Source of the DNA: Paragorgia papillata
Lineage: Eukaryota; Cnidaria; Anthozoa; Scleralcyonacea; Coralliidae
NCBI GenBank assembly: GCA_035771165.1
Contig: JAWNZC010000289.1
Coordinates: 257,501 to 321,500, forward strand
Length of the DNA stretch: 64,000 nucleotides
Direction: 5' to 3'
Numbering within the stretch: position 1 is the first letter of the stretch; every line of letters starts with the position of its first letter. The notes beneath the pieces were generated by a model. It was not told the origin of the DNA. It saw nothing but the letters and a program-made list of their open reading frames with translations, and searched no databases. Position numbers and translations under genes: made by a program. Below are positions 19,930-34,689 of this stretch, piece after piece.

Positions 19930-22389
19930 ATTTCCTTGTGACTGCAAAAAGTTTAAAGGTATACTAACTTGTCGTTTGAATAGTTCGTTTTAGTTTATAT
20001 AAATGTCTGTTCCTTTGATAATTCATAGCGAAAGATATTCTATCCTTACTTTATTGTATGGCCCATAGAGGTTTTTTCTTTAGCTTTTTTTCCCTTTTAT
20101 TTAGTGTTTTTTGTCTTTGTTATCGTTGTTTTCTTTCCGTTTGCGTTACTTTAACGTTATTTTACGTTAGCGGTATTGCAATTTTTCTACTGAAATGAGG
20201 TACAATTTACTAAATTGAAATAACTGAACTAACATCCACTGTCATAAAAGCGTACTGCTGATACGATACAAGTTACTATTTAAAGTATAGCAATACCAGA
20301 TATACTGAAATATCAATCAAAGACAATATTAAGAAAAGAACAGTAATGTACATGTGAAGACTCTTTTAGTTAATGTTCGGTTGCACTTGATTTATATATG
20401 TTCATATTATCATACATTATTACGTTTGTATTACAGGTGTGCGAATCCCATCCGAATAGGAATCCCAATCCGACCCGATTCGATGCGATCATATTCGGAT
20501 CGGATTCGGAGTAAACTTCTATCGTTTGGATCGCATTGGATCGGATCGGATTTTTTTTTCTCGGATGGGATGGCGCCGCGTTTTGCTATAGTTTTCTCAG
20601 ATCGCATCGAATCGGATTTTGCACTTTTTACGCGCATCACATTCACTTTTGTCATTGTTGTTGTCACAAAATTAACAAATTTACTAGTTGTGTGCACATT
20701 GCATAACATATATACGTTACTATTGCGTAAGATTATTATTGTATAGTGGTTTTGTTAAATTGATTTGTTCATTAGTTTTCTTCTCGGAAAGTTTGCGCAA
20801 CTATTGCAACATGTATCCGGTATTTTAATTTTTTCGCACATGATCGCATCGGATTTGAGCAACTGTTTTCGGATGGCGTTGGATCGGATTACGATTTTTT
20901 GGCTTCGGGTAGGATCCAATTCGGATTGATAGTTTTGGCAAAGCCTCTGATTATAAGGTGTCAATCCTACACAACGCATAGCACTAGTTTCTGTTGTGTT
21001 ACCGTTCGTTTCTCATTTCTCTTGACAATTATTTATTATATGAAGATAAACGAATGAAATAATTCATTGCGGTCGTTGCATAATTCTCATATCTATTTGC
21101 ATAAAATTAAAATAATGACAGAAATTAACGATTTCTTGTATATTAAGAATGTTGCTCTTGATTTTTTATTAATTTGTAAATCAGAATTTCCAATAAACTC
21201 AACTAAGGTTTTAATACATTAATGGCTAGTGTATGCGGAACACTTTTTTAAACTTTTATGAAAACCCGATAGTATGATTTTATACTGACCATTATATGCA
21301 CAAGAATATTTTATTTATTATTTAGCGGGTAATACGATATTGTTAGTCACCTACTTAAGTTCAATTATTACAAACTCAGTGACACAAATCTGAAAAAAAT
21401 TGCGGTAGCGTTTACAAATTTCCTTAAATCGATTGCTAGGATATCTTGTTGGCTTAGTTTATGGCTAGGTGTTTTCGCGGGATAGCATGATTAGCCTAAA
21501 AAGTCACATGTTATTTATTGTCAGATTTTGCTTTAATAAAAGTCGTTTCATATTTATTTATAGTATTATACGGCGCAGGAAGGCCATTATATATCCTTAA
21601 ATGAAGATTTCGTGTTCAACATTATATAATGTTATATGACTTAAGTATATGTATATGTATGACATTATGGAAGTTTGTTTATAACTAGCTATTTACAAAA
21701 CAACTGTATTTTTTTACCGAGTCTTGAAAGGTAATATATCAGGCTTGGCGGAACCATCGGTCATGATTATGAATTTTCCAAGTTGTTACGTTTTTTTTAC
21801 CAAACATAATTCTGATTTATGAAAACAAGTCAATAAAAATGAAAGTGAATTTTCTGGCTTTGTTTTTAAAAATATGACAGTTTGTGCTATAAGCAAAACT
21901 GACGTGTAACGTCACAATCTGAATAATGACTTTGCCCAAAATGTTACATATGTTTCCTATTATAACAGGTAACGAGTTTCAACCAATTAGCTGTGTGTTT
22001 GTTTATTATTATATGGTTGGCTTTGATTTTCGGTCCGTACGCAAAACGACGCACGCTGATTAGTTCCTCAGAGGTCGAAATTTTAACGCTTTTTTCTCGG
22101 CCCTGTAAGTTTTGGCGCGAAAATGTCTGAATTGATTTGAACACAAATAAAAGGATGCTGGTTATCTTTATTCAAATATTCTGAACTATAAAATGTGTTG
22201 CAACATTACTGTTAGTTTTCTTTAGAGCTGTTTATCTGAAAACACGACAAATAAAAGGCCAACTGGTGTAAACAAGAAGGCCGAGAAGCGGCACGAAAAA
22301 GTTAACAGGTAAGGTAAACAGCATATCCGAAGACGAAAACAACGCTGAAAATTTAAAAATAAAATGAAACAATAGCCATAAAATAAATT
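19930..22389. other. Intergenic region with a GGATCGGATT-rich block
   Basis: I see no supported gene. From about 20430 to 20945 there are many copies of GGATCGGATT, TCGGATTCGG and GATCGCATCGGA on both strands, starting CAGGTGTGCGAATCCC. This pattern looks like the subterminal repeats of a hAT-like non-autonomous element, though its far end was not found. The rest is AT-rich and holds only short, unsupported ORFs. Confidence 0.4.
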
Positions 22390-22532
22390 CTTTATTAACC
22401 TCGTTTGCTCGGTCTGTACGGGAAAGTATTTGACCTCGGTTTTGTCGCACAAACCTCGCTCGTTCGTCGCTTGGTCTGTATAAAAACCTCAGTCAAATAC
22501 TTTCCCGTACAGACCTCGCACTCAGTTAATAA
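22390..22532. mobile_element. Foldback MITE, about 48-bp arms
   Basis: GGTCTGTACGGGAAAGTATT (22411) is repeated in inverted form ending at about 22515. The outer parts align through TTATTAAC. Loop about 45 bp. It carries no ORF. A target duplication is not clear. Confidence 0.6.
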
Positions 22533-22950
22533 GTTTCCTTGCTGTCGGACGGAGGGAGGGAAGTAAAGAAGGCTTTCCGTATCCGTGTTTGCACATGGGC
22601 AATGATAGCCAACAGCACGAATATGCATAGCTTTGTTTTCTACTAGTAAAGAACAACAAAGAAAAATACCGAGACTCCGCTCGCAGGGTAGATTTAGAGG
22701 TCTTTGTTACCGGTTGCTTTCTTGACGCATGTGCGAATGTTAATAGTCTGAATGAGTATACTCTTTTTGTGTTTTCCTCGACTTCATTAATCACCAAATC
22801 TTTACACAATTGTGAATCAATAACTCAAACTCATATTGACATATTCCATTGGCATATTGCTTTAATTAGTTCAATACTGAAATTGCCACGACAGCAAATT
22901 AATAGCGAAAATTGGGCCACGAAAATGTCTCTACCTCCGAGTAGACATGG

Positions 22951-23631
22951 CGTTATTATCAGGAATCCTTCCGGCTTCCGATTGGCCGATAAATTTAGCA
23001 CTTTTGTTGTCAAGGTGATTTGTCGTCTACATGAGTATGTAATTATTGGGATTAAAAAATAATTGAAATGTATCACCGACGAATAACAAATTAATCATGT
23101 TAATGCTATTCTCACATCAAAGTATATGTAATCGAAGTATCGCATTGTTGTTAATGAAAATTAAAGATTAATTATTTGAAGAAATTGCTGTGCACCTTTG
23201 GCGATAGAATGAGTCAAATACTCGAAGCGCGGTGCCGCGATCAAAGTTAAGTATCATAATTTCATTAAACTGTTTAAGTTATAATTATGCCGAGTCGCAT
23301 ACAAATTTTCCAAGCCACTCTTGGCCAAACAAAGCCTAACAGCGGGTATAACTAAGTTGCAAACACGTTGTCGTATAATAGTGCGAATCTTTGTTTTTGA
23401 TATTTTAATACCTATTTCAAATCCGAGACTGCTGTTTTAACGTTATTGACATCGCGCGTTCGTGTGCGTCACAGTATTTGCAACAGAACTACAATCTAAG
23501 ATCACTCCGTACTCAAAGAGCGATATATTTGTGCTATGGCATACATAAATACGCCATACCACGCCAGATAACGTCACGCGGAAGTACTAAATTTATTGGC
23601 CAACAAGAAGCCGGAGGGATTCCTGCTAATA
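22951..23631. repeat. Inverted repeat pair of about 60 bp, 560 bp apart
   Basis: GGCGTTATTATCAGGAATCC with CCGGCTTCCGATTGGCC...ATAAATTTAG (22951-23012) recurs inverted at about 23570-23631 with some mismatches. These could be the ends of a short degenerate transposon. The sequence between shows no clear gene. Confidence 0.5.
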
Positions 23632-23823
23632 ACGCCCTGACCGAGTAGTCCGTTTCGTCGGATCTCCCGCGGTCATAAATATGCTTAACAAAGCAAATGT
23701 TTACAAACTTTTCGCGGTTCGATCGGAAGAATACGTAAAAGGCTTGGTCTCTGTTGATCATATCCAAAATCTCGTAACTCTTACGTTTCCTTTAGCGTAT
23801 TAGTGCTGACACATACTATAATA

Positions 23824-25007
23824 GGGGAGTTCAAGGTTTATTTCGCCATATTCCAGGGGGTGCAAAACCAATGGGGCGAGCGCGCGGCCATACCTATTTA
23901 TCCTTGTTAAAGTCACGCCGAAACTTGCGAAGCAAGAAGGATATCGCTTCGGTTTTTGTCGAATTCGTCTTTAATCGTCGTTTGGATCGCTTTTCTGTGG
24001 GCTAGTATGTTCGTTCTTTGATTTTAGACCATTATGGCCGATAACCAACGCGTAGAAACGCTATAATACGAAAGTTTCCTCAACTGAGGGGTGGCTGCGC
24101 TGTTATGACGGGCACGACTGAGTGACGATTTCAGCAACGCAATGTAAAACTTTAGCTCCAACTCTCTTGTAAATCACTGGAACTTCAAGCGTATAGTAAC
24201 GTAAGTAACCAGAGGTTCATCTTCGTCATCTGAAGTCTGAAATATCCTCTTTCTCGTTATCAAACGAAGTGTATTATGTATATCTCCTCGCAGCAAAGGG
24301 ATACATTTCGGGTAACGTGTACATATTAGCATATACAGCGCAAAATATAGTTTATAAATGCAGTTTAAGTCTAGATCTAACTATTAAGTATAAAGATAAA
24401 ATCGTACATATTGCTTGTATTTTTGTCGAGTTAAACGTGTAATTATTTTGAAGAACGAAGCAATTTTATTTGGGAAATTTGACACCATTGACATTGAAGG
24501 CTGATAAACAAGCGGAAAATACGGATATTCTAGACAAATGTTTGCTTACGCCAAGTTTCTGCCGAAATCTGGTGATTTGGCCGCTTATTAAGAACCAAAA
24601 TTTTAAGATAATACCTCTTCACCCAACATTCAGGACTGCGTTTGTTGTTATTCCAGTATCCGACTATACAGCGAGGCGTTTTGTCTCTGCTAAAATCGAC
24701 AAACAGCCGCGTCCCGTGTCTGCCACAATGGCGCAGCGACCCCTCAGTTGAAGAAACTTTCGTATTATAGCGTTCCTACGCGTTGGTTATCAGCGATAAT
24801 GGTCTAAAATCAAAGAACGAACATACCAGCTCACAGGAAAGTGATCCAAACAACGATTAAAGACGAATTCGACAAAAACCGAAGCGATATCCTTCTTGCT
24901 TCGCAAGTTTCGCCATGATTTTAACAAGGATAAATAGGCATGGCCGCGCGCTCGCCCCAATAGTTTTGCACGCCCTGCAATATGGCGAAATAAACCTTGA
25001 ACTCCCC
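23824..25007. mobile_element. 1.18-kb palindromic element with about 285-bp arms and TA target
   Basis: It begins GGGGAGTTCAAGGTTTATTT and ends with the complement; TA flanks both ends (23822-23823 and 25008-25009). The inverted arms run 23824 to about 24110 and about 24725 to 25007 with scattered differences. The central 600 bp holds a 93-codon ORF (24470-24751) that partly reads into the right arm and has no recognisable features. The TA duplication fits a Tc1/mariner-like or related MITE. Confidence 0.8.
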
Positions 25008-25339
25008 TATTTAAACGTTCTGCAACATTTCCATGCCTATATCTGACAACATAGACAAGTCCAACGCAGTTATAAGTTGATGTAAAGGACAGGTAAATAT
25101 ATTTTGTTTACTTGATTTATGAAAAAAGCGAAACAATGGAACCATAGAACACGTCTTGTTCATTGATTTAACTGTTTGCGAAAAACGTTAGGTAATCCAT
25201 GTACAGCTGAAAATTTGTAACAAAAATCGGCGCGCACGTGATACGTGATGTCTCTGTTTTCCGCCGCTATCAGAAGTATGCTTCCTGCTAGCCTGGTTCC
25301 TCGGTGGCTGTCTTGTGTAAGGAGGGATCTCGTTTCACC

Positions 25340-25980
25340 GGTGTCGCAAATTTGACAAATTTTGTTACAAATTTTTTATACATTAAACGTGATACATTAA
25401 TAAACGTTCTTGGCAGGCGCTCAAAACCAAATAACAACACCCGTTATATGTTTTTATCGTTTCGATTTCTTCAATAAATCTAGTAAAGACCACAAATGTA
25501 ACTCTGCTTTTGACGAACATAATTAACGACGTCCCTGTTCTCTCATTTCTCTTAACGCAAGTAGGAAATCTGACAAATTTAATTACAAAATTTCACCTAT
25601 TGATATATTACCAAACGTTCTTCACCAGCCGTCAAATGAAAGAACAGCACATATTCTGTGTTTCTATCGTTTCGCTTTCTTGAATAAATCAAGTAACATT
25701 ATAATTTACTATGCTTTTAAGCTACATTAACCGCTTCGCTGCTGTCCGTTTCGTCCTATGCGGCAGGCATCACGTTTCATCTCAGTCTCAAAGTTGACAA
25801 ATGTTGTTACAAATTTTGACGAACTGATACATTACCGAAGCCACTCTCAAGCGCTGAAATCAAAGAACAATACATCTAATGTCTTTCTATCGTTTCGCTT
25901 TCTTCAGTAAATTAATTAAAGATTATATATTTAATTCCGCTTTTGAGAAACATTAATCTCTTCACTGATGTCTGCATTGA
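25340..25980. repeat. Three tandem copies of a unit of about 220-225 bp
   Basis: Each copy starts near TTTGACAAAT..TTACAAA (25351, 25571, 25796). Each contains a TATCGTTTCGCTTTCTT-like block and ends with a segment resembling CTGCTTTTGA..AACATTAA. Identity is moderate, with many substitutions, so this is an old satellite remnant. No ORF crosses it. Confidence 0.7.
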
Positions 25981-27118
25981 CGATCGTCGTATATGAGGCT
26001 TGGAAATGCGAGAACAACGGATAAACTAAACGATAAAAGAGCGCGACCAATATACGAGACAAAAGCCAAGACATTGCGTATCTTGAGTATGAACGGGAAA
26101 AAGCAAGATTTTCATTAATTTTCCGAAATGATAGCTAAAATGTTGTAATCCATTTCCAGCATGCATGACGCAGCAACTGCAGAAAAAAAATGGAACTGGG
26201 CGCTAGCGACATAACGTGGGCGGATTTTTGACCTAAATTTGCAAGCGTGTGCGTTAGTTTGTGAAATTTTGAAAAACCAGTTTTACGATTTAACCGCTTT
26301 AGATTATGACGGTTTGGCGGTTTTTATTTTAATCAAAACCGCCCAGGATGAGTTCGTTCTTTTTAAGTCATTTTACTATATATAAAAAATAAGCTAGTAA
26401 TTAATTCTGCTTTTGTTTTCTTCTCCCGCGGAAATTAAATAAAAGGAATCTGATTTTAATATACAGCAAAGCCATTTAAAAATAACTGAAAGAATATAAT
26501 TATTCTCCTGAAGACCGTACCGCGTGATGGCATTTAATAACTAAGATCTATATATTTCACGAGCTGTATTCCACTGTTTTCGTGTTTCAGTTTAATTAAA
26601 ACAACATTTAACATTTCGCTTCACTGAAGTAAGCTTAAGTTAACAAAAAAAATTATTATATCAAAGCAAATATATTAAAGCACCGAAAGTTAAAATAAAC
26701 TGTTAAAGCAATTGTTAAATTAAACTAAAGTTAAACTGTCTTAAGTTCTAGTCATATTAATCAACTAAACTGAAGTCAAATCAGAAATGAAAACCGATTA
26801 AGTTAAAGTGAAAATGCATGAAATCAAATTTAATACATGTTTCACGCTTTCAGATGTAAAAAAAGCCGAAGTTTGAAATTATATAAATTTTTTATCGACT
26901 TTTGTTATTCGATTATAGCGTTTCCACTAAATACCTTTTTTCTTTAAAATACTCGTTGCGGAAGATTAGACAACTTTACGTCTGCAACTTTTGATTTTCA
27001 CCAAAGTAACTGAATTCAATGTTATAAATTAAAGAAAAGAAAAGTATTTTGAAGTCGTTACACACTACATTAATAAAGAACATATAAGTTATTATACTTT
27101 AGGGAAAAAATATCTTAC
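25981..27118. other. AT-rich stretch without a supported gene
   Basis: No ORF over 60 codons and no clear repeat. It may be intron or 3' sequence of the minus-strand exon at 27119-27211, whose donor (GTAAGA) opens into it, but I found no convincing downstream exon. Confidence 0.5.
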
Positions 27119-27211
27119 CTTGAATAAAAGCTTCTGCAAGTGCCAAACTTGTTTATCGTACTGACCTTCAAGCAGTAGAACAGGAAACTTATATGGTCGT
27201 GAGTGTGTCAT
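27119..27211 (-). CDS. Candidate coding exon (ATG to splice donor)
   Basis: On the minus strand an ATG at 27211 opens 31 codons: MTHSRPYKFPVLLLEGQYD, then KQVWHLQKLLFK. They end exactly at AAG/GTAAGA in phase 0. A pyrimidine-rich stretch ending GCTTGAAG at about 27166 could also act as an acceptor for a shorter 47-nt exon. The amino acid composition looks like real protein. I do not recognise it. It could be a first exon of a separate gene or a later exon of the gene above. Confidence 0.4.
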
Positions 27212-29481
<2,270 letters not shown>

Positions 29482-29511
29482 GCCTAAAGATAATAACCTG
29501 AGGTGTCTAAT
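29482..29511 (-). CDS. Candidate 30-nt exon
   Basis: Between the acceptor TTTCCATATCAG and the donor GTGAGA lie ten codons, IRHLRLLSLG, in phase 0 at both ends. The exon at 31249-31295 ends in phase 0 and could join it. Short exons are easy to find by chance; only transcript data can confirm it. Confidence 0.25.
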
Positions 29512-31248
29512 CTGATATGGAAATGGTAAATTTTAGGAGAACTGTTAAGCATATCTTGAGTGGGGGTGGTCTGAAGATATTATATGATTTTCCACAGCGG
29601 AATAAAATTGTCTTGCTTCAGTGAAGAATAAGATACGAAACATTAAGTCTAACACGATACGAATGCGTTGTACGTTCGTACGGAATAATAATGGCATGGT
29701 ATTTCTGAACAGAAAAATTTCAGTTTTGCGTATTACGACCGCTAACGGCAGTCCGTTTCTGGCATTTTAAAAATTTTGTTATCTCGAAAAATGAATGTTG
29801 CATTTCGTATCTTGTGATTCCGGCTTTCGAGCTAATACTAACATAGCCATATAATGAAAATGTTTACTAAGATTCTAGATGAAATACTGTGTCACAGACA
29901 AATGAATGTATTATCTTGCATCTCTACATTATATATACGGTGATTCTTTATTACATTTCATGGTCTTTAGAAAAAGTTTAGTTTGTATAATGAACTTATC
30001 TATAGAAAGATAGGGCTCGATATATTATGTATGCTATTTCATATTTCATATTTCTTTATAGACATTTTAAGTTTCGGAAACTAAAGTCTGTTTGTTGCGG
30101 TATGTCGACTTCGCAATTTTCAAAGCTATTTAGTATACTTTTTTTCATGAAAATGTATCATACGGTATTCGGCTTATTGCTATCTTTTAAAAATATCATA
30201 AAACAAAAATATAAAACAAATAAGACCATAATGTAACGAAATATAACTTTAATATAAACATTATTTACAATATATGTACAGACACAGACAAATAGAAGGT
30301 TGTCTTTAATGTCTAAATTAAAAAAAATGAAATTGTTTTATTGTAAATAGTACAAAGCAATATACATTTATTTACCCTGAGATAAACATACAGTAAGTTT
30401 TATACGCATGAAAGTTAATTGTTTCCTTAGCAGAAATAAAGCAGACAACAAAAGATCCAATGTGCTATAAAAGCCAACAATTTCTTAACTCGCGAATAAT
30501 TGTGTATTTTTGTTATATGTTAAATGATAACAGCAATTTTAATTGCGCGGATATCAAACTCGTTTACATACAATTACATTGAACATAAAGTACAATGACA
30601 GTGCTTAATTACAGAATAGTAATACTGAGAGTTGCAGTTCTGGTTGTGTTACTATTCTGTCAGTAAATGTCCATGCGATTGATAATGTCAATGTCTTCAC
30701 GTAAGAATTGCTTCGCTAGTGAACTTTCGGACACAGGAGAATTTATAACGTCGTAATACGACATAGCGTCTAGTACGTAAGATGACCGTGACTTATTGCT
30801 AGCTATGGAAAATGCCGTATCCAGTTTATACACACATCAGGAATTATACGGAACGTTTTCTAGTTTAGTGTCTGTTATGTATGTCAAGTTATAAATTTGT
30901 TGGGATTGCTTGCAAAAGCAATCACGTATGCCGTCATATTTATTGATGCAAATTGACATCGTCAGTGATTATCATAAGGAATTATTTGCTGAATGGCGTT
31001 TCCATTGAACTGACAATTGATTTATTGTATTTATATTTCACTTAGTACAGTAGTGTAATTGCATATATGGATTAGTCCATTTAAGTTTATTTAAATGTAT
31101 ATACTTATAATAAGAAAGTAACTGTCTCTTGCGTTTCTGCTTAAGTTATTCTCGTCTCATTATCATGATTACAATTTAATAGCTCATGTTCATTTTCTTA
31201 ACGGTTAACGTAAGCTAGAAATACATGAACAGAACAACCCACACCCAC
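29512..31248. other. AT-rich stretch, no supported gene
   Basis: Probably intronic if the exons at 31249-31295 and 29482-29511 belong together. The 69-codon plus ORF at 30027 has no splice or motif support. Confidence 0.45.
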
Positions 31249-31295
31249 CGTTTGCATGCTTTCTAGAAAGATATCTTTGATTGAAATAACTAGTT
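31249..31295 (-). CDS. Candidate exon D of an unknown intron-rich gene
   Basis: The acceptor, a T-rich tract ending TGTAAAAG, and the donor GTGGGT enclose 47 nt. With two leading bases this reads LVISIKDIFLESMQT in phase 0. It begins with AA, exactly like exon C upstream, so exon B can join either C or D without changing frame. Confidence 0.4.
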
Positions 31296-31585
31296 CTTTT
31301 ACAGAAGGAATATAGAAGCATATACATGTAAAAACAAACCACAACTCGTGCGATAAAAGTATGATTTCGGTGTGGGATTTAATCATTTAATAAAAATTCA
31401 ACGTATCAAATGAAAAACTACATTTAATTATTAATTCCAGATTTTCTCTCTGTTGCTTTTTCTAGATATACGTAAAGTTGACTGGATACGTGTCGGGCGC
31501 ATACACATAATACTTAGATATGAGTATTAAAATATAGTATCATTTTTATTTGTCGTAACATAATTGAATAACTGTTATACTTACT

Positions 31586-34500
31586 TTAATCTGTCTCCAT
31601 GCTGTTGTCCTCTATTGACAAGTTTGCCATTTCTGACGTTAGTTGCTCAATTTCTAATGAAAATGCCATTTATGCAACTTAGCACATTTAATATGAAAAA
31701 ATATATGAAATAGTCAGTACTGAATATGCTTAAAAATTAAAAAAATTAAAATTTAAGAATAAGTTACATTTATTTATATACTTTTATAAATTATAAGTTG
31801 GTAGCTTTTAGTGTTATGTATTATGATACTATTAGATATAATATCTTATGACTTGTCATATGATGCTCAGAGAACGTGTTCGTGATACAATTTATTTTCC
31901 ATTTTATAATGCTTGTTCAATCATTTCAAATAATGACATAATTATAGCGTATACATAGTGACTTCAGACGGTCTCACCCTATAGGTATATGCTTGTACAG
32001 TCATCTGATGCTATGACAACGTGTTACGCTAGTTCAAGAAAGCATGGCTGGTTTAGAAATTGTTTCTAACAGTTTAAAACACGTTGAAGACAGTTTGAAA
32101 TGTATTGAAACTTGTTATAAATTAAGAGAAAAACTTTTATGGAACGCAACGTTTAAAAGTCATTGTTGAATGCGATTAACATTTTAATTATCTATCAGAT
32201 ACTTGCTAACTCGTTTAATGAAATAAAAGCTTTATAGTCAGTTTCGAAATAATTTTGAATAGATTTTGAATTTGGCTTAACATGTTTTACAATAAGTATT
32301 TTCAAGAACATGTAAAAACGATATAATTGCATTTGCGTTCTGAAACTGTTTTCACAGAAGACGCAAAAGCCAGTCTTGTTCACTTATTGTGCATCGTTTA
32401 TTAAGTAATCAGCACACATTAAATTAGCTTACTAGTACAGTATAAATAGCTTGTAAAAACTTGTTACAAGGTTTATATTTGATAACAATATGTTTAATAG
32501 ACATGACTGATTATTATTTACTCTAAATAACGTTTAATTCTCTCACCATTGCCGTAAAAAGTGTCCTGCCACTCCATTGGCATATAAATGTCGTCCTTGA
32601 TTTCAATCCTAATTACAGAATATATACATATATATGTTGAGATTAATTGTATTGACTCGTGTCTAAGCATTTGTGTGTTGTGCTTGTGGACTGACTATAA
32701 ACGATTACTGTAGCTGTGTATATGCGGATAATCGTATTCGGATTCACTTTGTAAATTTAAGATGTGGAAAATGCAAATGGTTTTACGGATTCTTACGCTA
32801 CTTTGTAAGAACAATGACACTGTTATTTAATGTGAATGAATTGTTATTACGGTTTCTGTCGTAATTTATTGTAGGAAAACGAAAATTGACATATTATATA
32901 CGCAACTTCACGTAATACAATCATGTCCCGTTTAGACGATTTCGTTATATAATTCTGTAAGGTTGCGAAAATTATTGCTATGCTAATTTAGCTTATACAT
33001 TAAGTTCATTATAAACCTGGTGGAAGATTAATACGTTTAAACATTCTATTTTGTAATATCAAACGACATATTATTTTAATAGCATGTGAAATTAACAGTG
33101 CAACTTACATAATTGTTTGCGCGTGTATATCTATTTCCAAGTTATACGTCACTGCAGACATCTATAAAAGCATTAAGACAATGTTAAGTTAAATTGTGTT
33201 TCCGTAACAAGTTAATTCAAACTATTCATATATCTATGTTCCATTATTATTGCTTCACAAAAGCATTAATTGGTTCATCTACTTTTGCATAATGCTGGTT
33301 AGAAACGTTATAACATCGATCGTTAATGGATAATAATATGAAACTTATGGAAATTTTAAGGAAAATAACTGTCACAAAAATGCTTGTTTTGGCTCTGAAT
33401 ACATGTATGTGGATGAAATATAGAGTTTGACAGTCTTCTTACTTTTCCAAACTTGTTTCCAGTTACAATTACATACATTTTTACTCTTATATTCACCATT
33501 TAGTTGCATTAATTTTCTGCTAATAATTTAGTTTTTATTACGTCTTGGCTCTACATATCACTAACGTGTTTCGTCTAGTTACTTTCAACGTATTTTCATT
33601 TTCTGGCAAATCTGATAGCTTTTTCAATATGAAAGAACATGTTTACTATTAGCTTTATTAGCTTTACTATCATTTCTTGACTTACTGGCTGCGTCTACTG
33701 TCATAACAATTCCGATATTGTTTTTTGTTCTGTGATTTTCGAGAAAGCTATTTACCGTTGACAGTTAATTTTATATTTCATTTGTGTTGCAAACGCTTAT
33801 TTCACTTGTTGTAACGTTTGATGGTTATATTATACACTAGCTTTGCAATATGAAATTGCCTTAACAATATTACAGTACTATTGCATATCTGTAGATAAGC
33901 GTCTTCAACATTAGATGTTGCAATGGCATTATTCACTCAGTATCTTATTTGGTAACTTGTTAGTGTTTAATAAAGAATTCTTAATATATATGTCATAATG
34001 AAAGCACTGTCTGAACTGTCTGTGTCATGACAGTGTTGTAAAATTTACTAGTAGTTCCACCAGAACGTTTCCTTGAGTTATTAAGATACAAGTATAACGT
34101 GGATGACTATTTATGTATAATATGTCTGACCTACAGACAGTGCATTATTTACACTAACGACCGTCTGTCGAAACGTTAGAGTCTTATGTTCTCCATTTCG
34201 GTAGTATGACTTAACTTTACTATATTCCGTTTGTTGTTTCTACACTGCTTACGCGTGCAGCACGGTTCTTTTAGTTTACTATTTAAAGCAAGTCTTGCTT
34301 ATATAAAAATATAGTTAGTTTCGCCAACAGGCGTTTGTCATTGTTACGTATAAGTAGTAACAAACTTATAACGAAAAGGAACGTGTGTGATTCTATATCT
34401 TATGTTTATATAGATTGTCAAACGACATATGGCAGACGAGGTTAATGTCCGTTTAGGTTATGACAATTCAATATATTTACGATTTAGCAAGTGAACCTGT

Positions 34501-34689
34501 AATTCTATCTCTTTTATGTAGCTATGTTATTTTATTACATATGAAAAATATACGTAAATTCTATCCGGAACAAAATAAACTCACCTTTAAGTTTCACTGG
34601 TTCTTTAATAAACAGCGGTAGCTTTTTGATTTGGAGGACAAACTGAATGACACGCACTTGATACTGTAGGGTGTGTGGTCCCGCCCATA
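31586..34689 (-). CDS. Four-exon 3' part of an unknown intron-rich gene (exons A, X, B, C)
   Basis: Exon A (34689 or 34642 to 34585) reads WAGPHTLQYQVRVIQFVLQ, IKKLPLFIKEPVKLK, donor GTGAGT. Exon X (33151-33109) reads TYNLEIDIHAQTI, donor GTAAGT. Exon B (32608-32547) reads IEIKDDIYMPMEWQDTFYGN, donor GTGAGA. Exon C (31653-31586) reads IEQLTSEMANLSIEDN, SMETD, stop TAA. Acceptors are ATCAG or TTCAG, CTGCAG, AATTAG and CATTAG. All three junction phases fit (G/TG, AT/G, G/AA), which chance would rarely give. Introns are about 1.43, 0.50 and 0.89 kb. I do not recognise the protein; it looks soluble, with an acidic C-terminus. Upstream exons must lie above 34690, perhaps near 35.6 kb or beyond the satellite. 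Confidence 0.5.

Noticed and set aside
22222..22809. Several overlapping minus ORFs of 72-95 codons
   Set aside because: They cross a foldback MITE and have no consistent frame or motif.
33437..33480. Possible exon with donor GTAAGA and peptide MYVIVTGNKFGK
   Set aside because: No acceptable acceptor or pyrimidine tract, and its phase does not fit between exons A and B.
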